From Siphonodentalium dalli (Eukaryota > Mollusca > Scaphopoda > Gadilida > Siphonodentaliidae), in assembly GCA_032622095.1 (NCBI GenBank), contig CP136065.1, positions 59,389,094-59,453,093 of the forward strand: 64,000 bases of DNA. The letters are read 5' to 3'. A program made the position numbers and the translations under genes. Positions 48,246 through 59,942 of this stretch are shown one piece after another (the stretch's first letter is position 1; every line of letters starts with the position of its first letter). The notes beneath the pieces were generated by a model, which saw only the letters and a program-made list of their open reading frames with translations, had not been told where the DNA came from and did no database searches.

Positions 48246-49600
48246 CTGAAAAGAAACAAATGGTTCTGTTGTTTAAATCTACAAATGGTTTGTTTGATAT
48301 ATAATAATATAGTATACATGACGATGACAACGATGATGTTCGATCGGTATCGTCAGCGACATCGGAATATTACATCATCGGTATCGACATCGTTTTTGCT
48401 GTCGCTATATCACTGTTGCTATAAGTAATCGTCATCAGCATTGTCATCCTCAATCGTAACCATTTTCACTCCACAATTCAAGAATATATGGAGCCTGGCT
48501 ATGACAAATTATCTTCTTGTTTGGAAATCGGTGCGTAACGATATGGAAGTTTGATTGCAAAAATTTAGCCCACCCCTCTCTTGTAGCTATGTCTGAGGAT
48601 CAACACCATTCGACTTCAGAACCAGACCCAGCGCCCGTGGACACCATGACATGCACTGAACTTTGATGTGAAATCGCACACGAATCCGGAAACGTCACTT
48701 ATAAAGCTCGATCAAATACGCATAAAGGGTCTTATCAAAAGCAATTTAGACTGCCAATCGAACACTATATAACTATGCCACATACAGTTCGAATCGTATC
48801 AAGGTTGTTTGTAAATTCAGAGGGATGCTCGTACAGCAGTAATTTCGATAGCAACAACACAGGCTGATCACATAAAACATGCAGAATCGTGTTCAAACCG
48901 GTTCATAATTGATGAGTTTCCCAAAATAATTTCCAGATTTGCGTGGGACTATTTTGTCTACCAATACCATGGAATTATATCTCATATTTCATTGACATAT
49001 CACGGACAAATTTCACGGAGACAACAGTTACTGATGACTGCATGAAAACATCACTCAAACATACTGATCAATTTGATTGGTCAACAATTGTGGTGTCAGT
49101 AAAGGAGCCAAAAAGTTCACCTACCTTCACATTCAAAATGGCGGCTAATAGCCCAAGGGCAGTGGCAGCTAATGTGAATGCTACGGTATCAGTATTAGAG
49201 GGATACAAGCGGGCAACTGCAGAAGATTCAGATGCTGATTTTCAGAGTGAAGATTAACAACAAAGTTCTGTAAATTTGATATTTCATCGCAGAAAAGGCG
49301 AAAGAAGACAACTAGCTCAAGAGTTAGAATGAGGATTTTATTCTTTCTAAATTCGTCAAACACTGACCTAACTCAGCATGCATGTGTTCCATTCCCTGAT
49401 GTTACCATTCTCAGATTCCCCAGTACCATTGTACAATAAAAGCCTTTAACATTTCGTACATAACCAGATATCGTATAGAAAAAATACCATCAATTTGTGA
49501 GCTGTCCATGTTGGAGTCAAGCATGAGAGACTCTGACCAAACAATGTGATGGCCTCACTCATTCTCAATCTGAGGTGAGTAAGACAGTGTTGGGTATTTA
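48246..49600. other. Upstream intron sequence; two tiny plus-strand frames
   Basis: Plus-strand frames MSEDQHHSTSEPDPAPVDTM (48587) and MAANSPRAVAANVNATVSVL (49137, to the stop at 49257) start with ATG and have non-random composition, but I recognise neither. The second ends DSDADFQSED and is followed by AATAAAAG at 49436. No link between them is proven. Confidence 0.3.
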
Positions 49601-49654
49601 CTCTTAAGCGCAAATTATTTAAATAAGGAATACATGTGAAAAGGGCCTCCCATA

Positions 49655-50480
49655 TGAATCTCTACTCTGGCCAACACCTTAGAGATCATACTCCACCAGT
49701 TCCAAACCTGAGAACTTTTTGATGCTCTGACCCGTTCTGACGGGAAATTTATGACATCGAACAAACAAGACAGAGAATATATTTCTTTGTTGATTCTTAT
49801 TGCTCAATAATTAATTTAACAGTATGGGTGGACCCAGCTCGAGATTGCATGCTTTTTGTTACTGTTGTGAGCCGATATCGCAATAAACTTTGAATGAATT
49901 AATCGGGAGAAATTCCATGATTGTAAGCGACGTAGTGAACGTTCAGACGACCACGATACAATCGTAAGTGGCAAGATTTCCGTTCTATGAAGTAACCGAT
50001 AGTTGGACTGCGCATGCTCACGTTAAAATCGTAGGTCAAAAAATAATATCAAGCACTGTTTGATTTTAGATGCGAAATCGTGGTGTATCATTGGTTACCT
50101 CCATTTGCGACGTAATCGCAGTCGTGTGTACCTAAAAATCGTAGCTGGAAATGACCGTAGGGTAGTCAATCACATGTTTTAGGAACAACCTACGATATCA
50201 TAATGTACGACGACAAAGCAATCGTCTGAACAAACTATCCACGATCTCGTCGGGCCCGATTCCTCCACTTACGATTGAATCGTGGTCGTCTGAACGTTCA
50301 CGTACACAAAGCAAAATCGCTCACAAAGTCGTTTAATCTCGAGCTGGGACCTTCACCTACAGTGAAATAAATTATTAAGAAATATTATTAACTAAGCAAT
50401 ATGTTACCTGCGTTGTTTTTTCACTGTTATAAACTTCCGTCAAAACAACAAAAAGTTCCCAAGGTTTGAACTGTGAACTG
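49655..50480. mobile_element. Decayed copy of the same element with a nested insertion
   Basis: TATGAATCTCTACTCTGGCC and GAGATCATACTCCACCAGTT mark one end. AAAACAACAAAAAGTTCCCA near 50450 marks the other side. The 49935-50301 element lies within it. Confidence 0.55.
49935..50301. mobile_element. 367-bp TIR element, GTGAACGTTCAGACGACCAC ends
   Basis: GTGAACGTTCAGACGACCAC, GATACAATCGTAAGTGG left; the exact reverse (CCACTTACGATTGAATCGTG, GTCGTCTGAACGTTCAC) right, with one difference. GTA stands on both sides, a possible 3-bp duplication. The superfamily is not clear. Confidence 0.78.
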
Positions 50481-51029
50481 GTGAGGCATACCAAAAACCA
50501 TACACCAAACCGGCCGAAACCCACTGTTTACTGCATGACCACATATCCCATATGATATTGTCGTATATTTATTCATATAATGCACTGCACGCATGCACAA
50601 TTCCGAAATATTTTGAAATTTAACATTGTATATTTTCCACTCTATATGTCAAAACGACGACGAGTATATATACCAATCAATTGAATTGAATTGGAATTGA
50701 ATTGGTGGAGTATGATTTCTACGGTAGATATTGAGCATATATACGGCCACGGTATATATTATAAAGAGCACACGGAAAGTAAACCAGCGTTGTCTTATGA
50801 GATAATCACAACATGATGCCAATATATTAACTTGATATTAAATTATTAGATAAGACACATCTACTAGTATTAAGGAATCTGTTACGGTTCCAGTGCATTT
50901 CCTGTGACGCCGCCTTGAGTGACATGTCCATTCAATGCACATATACGACATGAGTGGAATATATAAGGCAGTGCATGTAGTACACATTACACTGACATAA
51001 ATGCGGTTTCTGAACTGATGGAATGTGGG

Positions 51030-52025
51030 CAGGGATGTGGCTAGAGGGGGGGGGTGTGGGGGTGTCTCACCCCCCCCCCCCCAGCAGAGAGCTATATTTT
51101 CAATAGTTGGAAATTTCATACCTGCCACAACGAAATTTCACACCAACAATAGGTTGAAAATGTTCTTGTAGTTTGATTATAAAACAATTTATTGGGGGGA
51201 ATTTATTGTTTTTCGACCAATATTTGCATATGTTCCTATTTTTGGTCAAAATATAGGGGGGTGACAGGTTGGAAATTTCCAACACTTGGAAAGCTTGTGT
51301 CCTGGTCCCTCCCCCGTGGCCAGTCAAAAACTTCTAGTTAATTTAAGAAAACAATATTGTCATACAATTGGTCAACATTGTCATTGGAATTGTCATCAGT
51401 TGGAAATTTTCCAACCTAAGTGGGGGTGTAGGGTTTGAAATTTCCAACAGTAGGAAGGCTTGAGGCTAGTCTAGATGTTAGGATTTTGCGATTTTCTTGT
51501 TCAGATTTCAAAATTTTCGCACACCGGGCCGAACCATGGTCGGCCCGGTGTGTCATTGCCCCATCCACATGGCCAATACAAAACTGCTAATTAGTTTAGT
51601 AAAACAATATTTTACTATATTTGGTCAAACTTGTAGACATAAATGGTCATCAGTTGAAGAATTTTCCAACCTGAGGGGAGCATGAGGTTTGAAATTTCCA
51701 ACACTAGGAAAGCTTCAGTTGAGGCCAGTCTAGATGCAAGGATTTGCGATTTTCTTGTATATAGTTTTCAAAATTTTCTCACACCGGGCCAAACAACCAT
51801 GGTCGGCCCAGTGTTTCTTGGTCTGTTGTCGGCAGCTGTGTGCATTTGTCTGTAATTAGATCATGTGTGTGTTGGTGCGATTCCGATTCAAGGGGAGGGG
51901 GTGCAAATGGAATTATGCAAAAAGTTGTGTTGGTGTGATTCGGACTCAAGGGGGGGGGGTGCAGTTGGAAATTCCCAAGGTGGACATCCCCTCCTCCCAG
52001 CGGAGACCCTCTAGCCACATCCCTG
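51030..52025. mobile_element. 996-bp hAT element, CAGGGATGTGGC ends
   Basis: Ends CAGGGATGTGGCTAGAGGG and CCCTCTAGCCACATCCCTG form a perfect 19-bp inverted pair. The exact 8-bp duplication AATGTGGG flanks them (51022-51029, 52026-52033). Inside, the phrases TTGGAAATTTCCAAC and TGGTCGGCCCGGTGT recur. No transposase-length frame is seen. Confidence 0.9.
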
Positions 52026-52033
52026 AATGTGGG

Positions 52034-53385
52034 GCATGTCTGAACTAAGGCATGGAAATGCTACTTGTCCCCATTGCATATAGTATAATCATTCGAGAAG
52101 TCGCGAGGATAGCACATTGGCAAGTCGATATGTCGCACTGTAATATTTTACTTTGGCGACAAGAGAGTAATGCCTATATACGATTTATACATGGCCAACT
52201 TCTTGAGCCGAGCGTTCTTGGGTAGGGTGAAACCACCGGATCCTCCCGGCTGTTAAAGCTCCAAGTGTAAATCGGTTACGCTAACAATCAGCAATCGACG
52301 GTAAAGGCATTCGCTATTCACACGGGAAGGCCCTATACTTGTATATATGTAGCTATAGATATAGCGCTAACAATAACACACAATAAAAATACGTCCGTTA
52401 TTTCGCGAAAGGTAACTTTTCGAAGTAATGAGCATGTCTAGACACCACAAAGAGACAACATTCTGGAGCAATATTGAAAATAAACATATAGCAGGGTGGG
52501 AGTGTATATATATATGCGGGGGGGGGGGGGGGGGGGCGATCGAGTGGATGTGTTTTTTTTTATAAACTTCACGTCTACGGAATAATGTGCATATCTATAT
52601 ATGGACAATACCAAGAGACACAATATTCTGGAACAATACGGAAAAAAACATAGCAGGGTGTGGTGGGGGTACGGGGGAAGTCGGTGGATATAAGCGTCTT
52701 TGAGAAACTTTAGCTGTTACGGAATTACGTGCATGCATGTGTATATACAAGAGGAAAATTTCTGAATCTCAATCTTGAAAATAAACATTTCTTATAAACT
52801 TCAGAGTTATTGTTAATTGCTGTTTATACAAGGCTGTCTGTCAATTAGCACAACATATTTACGCTTGAAGCCTATAATATGTTAATTGGTGGGTCGCGGT
52901 GGTGAAACTAAATTCGGATTCCACCGGTACAGCTGAACTCGCCATAGAAACATCGCATATCTTGACGAATTATGGAGGCTGTACGTCATTGCCAAGTATA
53001 AACGACTCATCGCTATTCGGAATAATGTCGTTTCTCAATTATATTGCATATATTATTCCGACATGTCACATGCTCGTAGACAATGTTATATCGTAATGGC
53101 ATTGCTGTCGATCAACGTTGAATATTTCATTACATATCGCCTACTTCATAACTTAAGTGGATCTTATATTCAGCAATATGAATTGTCTGTCGAAATGTCA
53201 AAGACTATCGAAAATATATTGTTGTATATACCTTCAGATTATGCATGCTCCCTCGCGAATTTGTGTGAGAGCAACCGTATCACACAGATATTAAGTTCTC
53301 GAAAATGATAGGACCCTGGGGAGAAATAGATGCATCCCCATAGAACCAACGCTAAACAAGAATCCCTCTTTAGTTCCGTGATGGT
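52034..53385. other. Upstream region, nothing recognised
   Basis: Apart from the duplication at 52438-52680, only short frames (52899-53096, 53063-53308) without features. Confidence 0.4.
52438..52680 (+). repeat. ~175-bp tandem duplication
   Basis: ACACCACAAAGAGACAACAT, TCTGGAGCAATATTGAAAAT, ATAGCAGGGTGGGAG at 52441; ATACCAAGAGACACAATATT, CTGGAACAATACGGAAAAAA, ATAGCAGGGTG at 52608. The first copy has a run of 18 G. Confidence 0.75.
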
Positions 53386-53463
53386 ATATACGTTGTACCA
53401 GAGGACTGTGTCATTGCACCGGTAACTATATGTTGTCTGAATCGAAATCCTATGACATCGCGT
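53386..53463 (+). repeat. Direct repeat, left of double-hairpin copy 1
   Basis: TGTACCAGAGGACTGTGTC, then ATGTTGTCTGAATCGAAATCC and TATGACATCGCG. The same string is found to the right at 53931-54005. The copies differ by small insertions; together they bracket the element at 53464-53926. Confidence 0.75.
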
Positions 53464-53926
53464 ATATGTGACCCGCCATATCAAATCCAGTCGGAAGTCG
53501 GGATTTGTTTACCCTGTGCCAATGCATTCTCTTATATATGCGAGTCGACCATAGGTCGCCTCGCATATATAAGAGAATGCATTGGCCTAACAATTTTTTT
53601 TATTTTTTTTTAAATAAAAGTTTCTTACAATTTTTAGGACATAAAATAAAAAACATCCATTACCCTGCAGTGAGCCCCACACACATATAGAAGCACATAG
53701 AAGAGTGTCGTCCGCTCATGTTTGTCTGGGGCTCTGTATGGGTGAAATTATAAAATTGTTAAAGAATACAAGAACAAATTATTAAATTGTAAAAAATTGT
53801 TAGGCCAATGCATTCTCTTATATATGCGAGGCGACATATGGTCGACTCGCATATATAGGAGAATGCATTGGCACAGGGTAAAAAAATCCCGACTTACGAC
53901 TAGATTTGATATGGCGGGTCACATAT
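53464..53926. mobile_element. Double-hairpin element, ATATGTGACCCGCC ends, copy 1
   Basis: Ends ATATGTGACCCGCCATATCA and its reverse, then GTCGGAAGTCGGGATT and ACCCTGTGCCAATGCATTCTC. Two TATATATGCGAG hairpins enclose GGCCTAACAATTTTTTTTA ... AAAATTGTTAGGCC and a middle with AACATCCATTACCCTGCAG. Confidence 0.83.
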
Positions 53927-53930
53927 ACTT

Positions 53931-54005
53931 TGTACCAGAGGACTGTGTCGTAACTAAATGTTGTCTGAATCGAAATCCTATGACATCGCGAGTCACCGTA
54001 TATGT
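53931..54005 (+). repeat. Direct repeat, right of double-hairpin copy 1
   Basis: Second copy of 53386-53463: TGTACCAGAGGACTGTGTC, ATGTTGTCTGAATCGAAATCC, TATGACATCGCG, then GAGTCACCGTATATG. Far too long for a transposon target duplication, so a local tandem duplication is likely to have preceded the insertion. Confidence 0.75.
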
Positions 54006-54489
54006 CTTCTTGGGTTTCTAGAAGATCTTAGCATGTAATCTACCCTCCGTGATTCTCCAGGACCGTTCAAGGATAATTTAATTTACCTTGCAGCATCTCC
54101 TCTGGTTTCTGGAAGTTTGAGTCGGGTTTTCGTTTGTATTCTGACCTCTGATCTTCTAGATTTTCAAGATACATTTGTAGTTATCGTAATTTGTCCCATT
54201 TGCTTCTAGAGTTTCTAGAGCGTGTTAGTGTGAACAATATTTTTTTCTCAAGTATAGGCACATAATTTATAGCATATATAAAGTCAAATCCAATGTACAA
54301 ATATATATACAAAATAAAGGGAATTCGGATCTGACAGTATAATCATAAGGCTTATTGTGGACCATTTCTGTGTTGTGTAACTTACAACAACAATTTGTCT
54401 CGAATGATGAATTGTATGCTCCGCAATCACCATCGATCTGACCCATGGCCGATCAATTCAGGTCCACTTGCCCCTCCCCACACTCATAG

Positions 54490-54740
54490 CTTGAAGTATA
54501 TATTATAAATCAACATATTCTCGTGCAAATATGTTCATATGGAACCTAATTAATTACATATATAGGTTCATATTGGACTTATTTGATTCTGAAATAAGCC
54601 CATAGTGACTTACACCCGTTATTCCCTTGGATGGCGCGGGCCACACATGAAAACTATATTATACAGAAAGCGTACATATGGTAAGTCTTGAGTTGGTTTA
54701 TTCGTGTTAATTTCCAGCCTGTTCTCGCAAAAATAAGCAC
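54490..54740. repeat. AGGTTCATATTGGAC repeat family, copy 2
   Basis: Matches 34715-34940 in the phrases given there, including a final AAAACTATATTATACAG part. No terminal structure found. Confidence 0.55.
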
Positions 54741-54843
54741 AATACGGTCTTGTTTCATTTTGAAAGAGTCCCATATAATAGGGCTGTTTTAATAACCAGC
54801 GTTAGGCCCATATAGAGCGTATTCGAATTTTCAAATAATGCCA

Positions 54844-55305
54844 ATATGTGACCCGCCATATAAAATCCAATCGGAAGTCGGGATTTTTTTACCCTGTGCC
54901 AATGCATTCTCTTATATATGCGAGTCGACCATAGGTCGCCTCGCATATATAAGAGAATGCATTGGCCTAACAATTTTTTACAATTTTAATAATTTGTTCT
55001 TGTATTCTTTAACAATTTTTTAATTTCACCCATACAGAGCCCCAGACAAACATGAGCAGACGACATTCTATGTGCTTCTATATATGTGTGGCGCTCCCTG
55101 CAGGGTAATGGATGTTTTTTTATTTTATGTCCTAAAAATTGTAAGAAACATTTATTTAAAAAACATGATAAAAAATTGTTAAGCCAATGCATTCTCTTAT
55201 ATATGCGAGGCGACCTATGGTCGACTCGCATATATAAGAGAATGCATTGGCACAGGGTAAAAAAATCCCGACTTCCGACTGGATTTGATATGGCGGGTCA
55301 CATAT
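54844..55305. mobile_element. Double-hairpin element, ATATGTGACCCGCC ends, copy 2
   Basis: Inverted with respect to 53464-53926 and almost as long (462 bp). Same end, hairpin and spacer order; the middle reads CTGCAGGGTAATGGATGTTT. The two copies lie about 0.9 kb apart. Confidence 0.83.
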
Positions 55306-56006
55306 GAGCTTATTTCGCGCAATTATACAATAAGCTCGTATTTGTTTTACGAGAACAGACTGGTCAAATATTTATGCATGTATTTTTATTCATGTTTGTA
55401 GAAGTAACAGAGCATGCACCAGTATCCAGGGGCGCCGGAAGAGGGGGGCAGATGGGGTAGTTGACCCCCACCCCCTGCCCTTGACCAAGGGAGGCGAGCG
55501 GGGGCAGGACTAGTCCAAGTCTTCTCGTACTAAAACCAGCTAAGATATTGGGATGGATATGCTGGTGTTTAGTCCGAGATCCTCCCGTATGGTCTCTTAT
55601 GACACGAGTTACGCCCAGGATCTGTGGCGGGAATCTGTGGTGTATTTTACTCGATTTACCTAGCAAATCAATACGTGATGCTATATACATCGGAAAGAGT
55701 GACATCTTATGGTCATAATGGTGTATAATAATCTAACTTTAATGTTAAATTACACATAGAATATTCCGGTTGATTGCCACAAACATTGCTTTTTTTCTCT
55801 GTTTGTTTACGTTTTAACTGAAAGCCGAAGTGGTCCGAATAACTTCGGAATAATCCGGAGTTTGTTCTGGGTATTCTAGTTTCCGTTTCTATATATAGCG
55901 CGGGGTTTTCCGAACAAAATATCGAAAACCGATCGCCCCAAGTCCAGTTTCCTATGTGCTTTGAGAACAATTCCCGCACTAAAAACTTAATGACATAATG
56001 GAGGAT

Positions 56007-58767
56007 CTGGGGTCAATACTATGAAACTTTTTCTTTGTAAGAATCTACAATTGTTTGTAAGAAATAACAATTTATCATTCCGCCAATACTATGAACCTTC
56101 GATTACAAACATAAATCACAAATAGTACGTGTTCTTTGTATTTACAAATATCTCCAATCACAAAGAATGTTCGAGTACTATGAAACATAATTTTTCAGTT
56201 TTCACACCCTTAACCCGGATAATATATCTATCTATGATACACAGGGACGTGGGAACAAGGGGTCGATTCACCCCCTCGTGAAAATATTTTGTCAGCTGGA
56301 AATCTCAAGTACAACCCACAGGGACGTCCCGACAAGGGCGTTGGGTTATGTTTCTTGCCCCAAACATTTTATCAACACGATCAACAGCTGGAAATTTGAT
56401 ACCTGGAACAACATGAATTGGAAATTTTACAACAACAATAGGTTGAACTTGTTCTGTTATTCAGTTTTTCCAACAATTTATTAGGGGGTATGTGTTTGTT
56501 TTAGACCAACATTTGCATATTTACCACCTTTGGTCAAACTTTGCGATTGAAATGGCCTATATTTAGAATTTGTCAAACCTTAGGGGGTGTCAGCTTCGAC
56601 GCGAGGTAGCAGTATGTGTTCCTTGTAACCACTGAAATTGCCCAATTTATTGAAAGATACAACGCTAAGGAACTTGTCTAGAATGTCTATATAGGGTGTC
56701 AAACATAAATTGTCGCTTTTCACATCCTTAAACCGGAGCATATAACCCCTTATGAAAATGTGTTATCAATGGAAATCTCATAAACAGGGACATGGCGATA
56801 GTGGTCTTGGGAACACGATGACTGGTGAGTAGTCTGGTGAGTAGTCGCCAAATCGTATGAGTCACAACGTCTCTGATACAAGTTAGTGTTTGATACAAAT
56901 AGTGAGTGATACTCGCAGTGACGTGACAAGATGCTCTCTTCGATGCGTCAACGTCGATATCCAACTGTATCCCCCACCCCTCAATTAGAAACTTCTATTT
57001 CTGTGAAATGTAATTGTTTACCACGGTTGGCTTCTGATTTTCAAGCTGTAACAGTAAGTTGTCAACCCCCCCCCCCCATACTGACTAAATATGACTAACT
57101 TAGTGTTAGTCACAAACATTTTGAGTAACTTTGGTCAAGTATTGGAATTATTTGCACATAATTCAGCAACTTTAATTTTCGCCTTCCAATTGACTAAGAA
57201 AAGTTATGACTAAATCCTGGCAATTTTGACTAATTAGTCGTCTTGAATCCCCATTTCTTAGTCGTTATGACTAACACCACCCTAGTAATTTTGATTAATG
57301 TTATGCCTCAGTCATGTTGGCTGAACTAAGTCAGTCATCCTGAGGAAAAACGTTTGACTAACATATGTTAGTCATATTGACTAACTTCTGTTATCAGCGT
57401 AGAAAAATTAAAATACTTTCCTCTTGATATACGATTCCATCGCTATGTGGAATTTATAGGCATTTTTTTTATTCAAAGGGTGCATATGGAAATTATAGGA
57501 TGGACACCCCATCGCCAAACTGAGCCCATATAGCCATGTCCCTATCTATATTATAAGATATCGGAGCAGTTTGAAATTATAAAATGACCACCACTCCTAT
57601 TGGTTTGGTTTGGTTTATTAGGGTTTATCGTCGTTCTAGCCGCTAGGCGTTGTCGTTGTCAAATTTACGGGTGGAGGAAAGACCACGCAGAGACTTGATT
57701 TCACCGAGACATCGTCGCACTGTGTGTAGAAACCACCGACCCCGGAAATCAACTGACAAACTTGCCCAGATACACGATTCCGGTCACCCTCCCTATGACG
57801 GGGTTCGAACCAGCTTCGTCAGCGGTGGACGCCCTGTGACGGTGTAATGCACCTAACACTCTACCGACTGGACCACCGGCGGTCCCCATCACTCCTATAA
57901 CCGAGACCATTAGCACGTCCCTGCTTCGATACACCCCCCCCCCGATAAAATGGAGCCACGTTACTGCCTCGATGTGTTATGATAAGAGTAGCGGATCAGT
58001 TTGAAATCATAGTATGGTCACAATATATATAATGCTATACCATCAAAATAATATTTTATTTTCACAAACTGAATGGTTGTAAATTTGTAATTTGTAAAAA
58101 CAATGATACCAAATTGGTTGTAGTACTCGTTATTACACTGACTTGTACTTACATCCACACACTGCAAACGAACAGTTTATTTGTTAATTTTGCGCAGACA
58201 AGTGGTCATCAACTTAGCAATCCGTGAACCGAATGGACAGCTCTGATAAGCGATCGCCTCTCAACTTATGATTGGTTATTTCTTATGTAACTTTGGCTTG
58301 CCGTGATTCAATATATTGTGAATCACTCACAGGCAAATGTTTGTCCGTAAGCAATCTACAATAATCAACCGTAGATCTTTGTGAAATTTGCGAGATTTTG
58401 TTAGCTCATCGTTTCATAGTACCGGCGTTATCACTAATCACAAAATAATAGCACGCATTGTAACTTCCCCAAATCAATTGTTGTCAGTTATTTTAGCTCT
58501 ATATACATGTCCGTCTAATTTGAACTGGTATTCAGATAACACTGATAACGGGTGCATGGGAGCAGAGTGGTGAGTTAGTTTTTTCCAAGTTTTACAGCTG
58601 CGTTTTAGGGGTTTCACCTCTCGCCCAGTCTAAGGTATTACAATAATACGGCTAAATTTTCCCTGTACTATGAATCCACTGTGATAGTTAACACAAATTT
58701 GTAATTACAAATTAATAAATACAATTTGTATTTACAGGTATAAAATTGTTCATAGTATTGACCCCAG
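56007..58767. mobile_element. TIR element nested inside the Mutator-like element
   Basis: The inverted ends are CTGGGGTCAATACTATGAA at 56007 and TTCATAGTATTGACCCCAG at 58767. Sub-terminal blocks rich in ACAAATTTGTAATTACAAA occur near both ends. I find no clear target duplication, so the superfamily is open. It contains further insertions, among them a SINE-like unit and a piece with CAGGGACGTGG ends from about 56243. Confidence 0.6.
57600..57895 (-). mobile_element. tRNA-derived SINE
   Basis: On the minus strand it begins near GGTGGTCCAGTCGGTAGAGTG, which resembles a tRNA-type A box. About 40 bases further on is GGTTCGAACCCC, a perfect B box. The tail ends in repeats of AAACC (plus-strand ttggtttggtttggttt). 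Such SINEs are transcribed by RNA polymerase III and moved by LINE enzymes. Confidence 0.7.
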
Positions 58768-59942
58768 AACGGTAGTTTTGTTGACAATTTTCGCAAGCAA
58801 CTTGTCAAAATTGGAGCAAATTAGAACTATTGTGTCTGACTTGCCATGCGTGTGATTTTCATCCATGTGCATTTTGACTTTTGTGTTGATAAAATAATCG
58901 GAGAACCGAATCACACAGTTTCGAAATATAGTTCTTCTGTTTTAGTGGGACTTTTCAAACTTAAGGTTCAAAATTTATACAAATTTTGTTTGATTTTTTG
59001 TGTGCTTAACAAGAGCAGTATATTGCTCTGTTCGCTAAGTATATATCTTAATTTCGCGGAAGTCCACCAAATGTGGGTGAAATGTAGCACCATATTATTT
59101 ATTCTAATGACGTTGTGTTTACACTGTTTTAAACTTTGAGAGGGTTGAATTCCCGTAATTTATTTAATGTATTACATTTATATCTTCAATGTTTAATTAA
59201 TCTATTTATTTTTTATTTATTGACACACATAATTACGATTACAATGGAGAATTCATCGTAATTTGCATTGTTTGTCGAAAATCTACGGAATATTTTCAAC
59301 GGATAATGCCGAACACAGTTCGCGAGGTCAACTGAGTTCGCATACTTTAAAAAAATTGTAAACATTGCGGTAAATGTCTCTTTTCGCATTAAATTACCGC
59401 TTTCAATTCACAACTGATGTGGGTTTCAGATCAAATAGCATGTCTTCTGTGGAAAATATTCGTTTATTGTCGCAATTGTGATATTTTATTTCATATAATT
59501 GTGGTTTTATTTGAGCGGGTCATTAACGCTTAACTCGTGTCATAAGAGACCATACGGGAGGATCTCGGACTAAACCCCAGCATCTCCATCCCAATATCTT
59601 AGCTGGTTTTAGTACGAGAAGACTTGGACTAGGGCAGGACTTGCCCTTTTTCTGGAGACAGAAAATGCTTTTTGTGTGTTTAATCTCGTGTTTTTATAGC
59701 AAAATGTGACTTTTTTGGTCCAAATACCACCAATTTCACAAGGAATATTAATTTTTTGTCAATTTTATCACAAAACGGCCATAAAAACTGACAAATACAA
59801 TTAAAATAGGGATTTTTGCCACAATGAATTTGTGGTTATTTTCCCGAGTTTGCGGAGAAAATGCCCTTTTTTGCGGAAAAGTGCCCTTTTTGTAGGCTCT
59901 GCCCCCCTGTCCTTGGATGCTTCCGGCGCCCCTGCCAGTATC

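Larger units (their letters stand above)
55511..59631. mobile_element. 4.1-kb Mutator-like element with ~100-bp inverted ends
   Basis: Ends TAGTCCAAGTCTTCTCGTAC and its reverse complement extend for about 101 bp (55511-55611 and 59531-59631) with two or three mismatches. A 9-bp target duplication GGGCAGGAC sits at 55502-55510 and 59632-59640. Long inverted ends and a 9-bp duplication are Mutator/MULE features. I see no transposase; the inside is other elements (56007-58767, a SINE at 57600-57895) and AT-rich filler, so it is non-autonomous or gutted. Confidence 0.82.
55427..59934. mobile_element. hAT MITE (CAGGGGCGCC family) interrupted by a Mutator-like element
   Basis: The left end CAGGGGCGCCGGAAG at 55427 and the right end CTTCCGGCGCCCCTG at 59934 are flanked by an exact 8-bp duplication CCAGTATC (55419-55426, 59935-59942). 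Once the inserted 55511-59631 element and one copy of its 9-bp duplication are left out, the length is about 378 bp, close to the 384-bp copy at 28734. The two halves are therefore one MITE split by a later insertion. Confidence 0.9.

Noticed and set aside
54088-54179. Possible minus-strand exon (MYLENLEDQRSEYKRKPDSN) before a GTAAAT donor
   Set aside because: Only about 28 codons, no acceptor or promoter evidence, no resemblance to the receptor's missing N-terminus.
57660-57895. tRNA gene with perfect B box
   Set aside because: The A-box side does not fold into a full cloverleaf and the unit has a SINE body and tail, so I call it a SINE.
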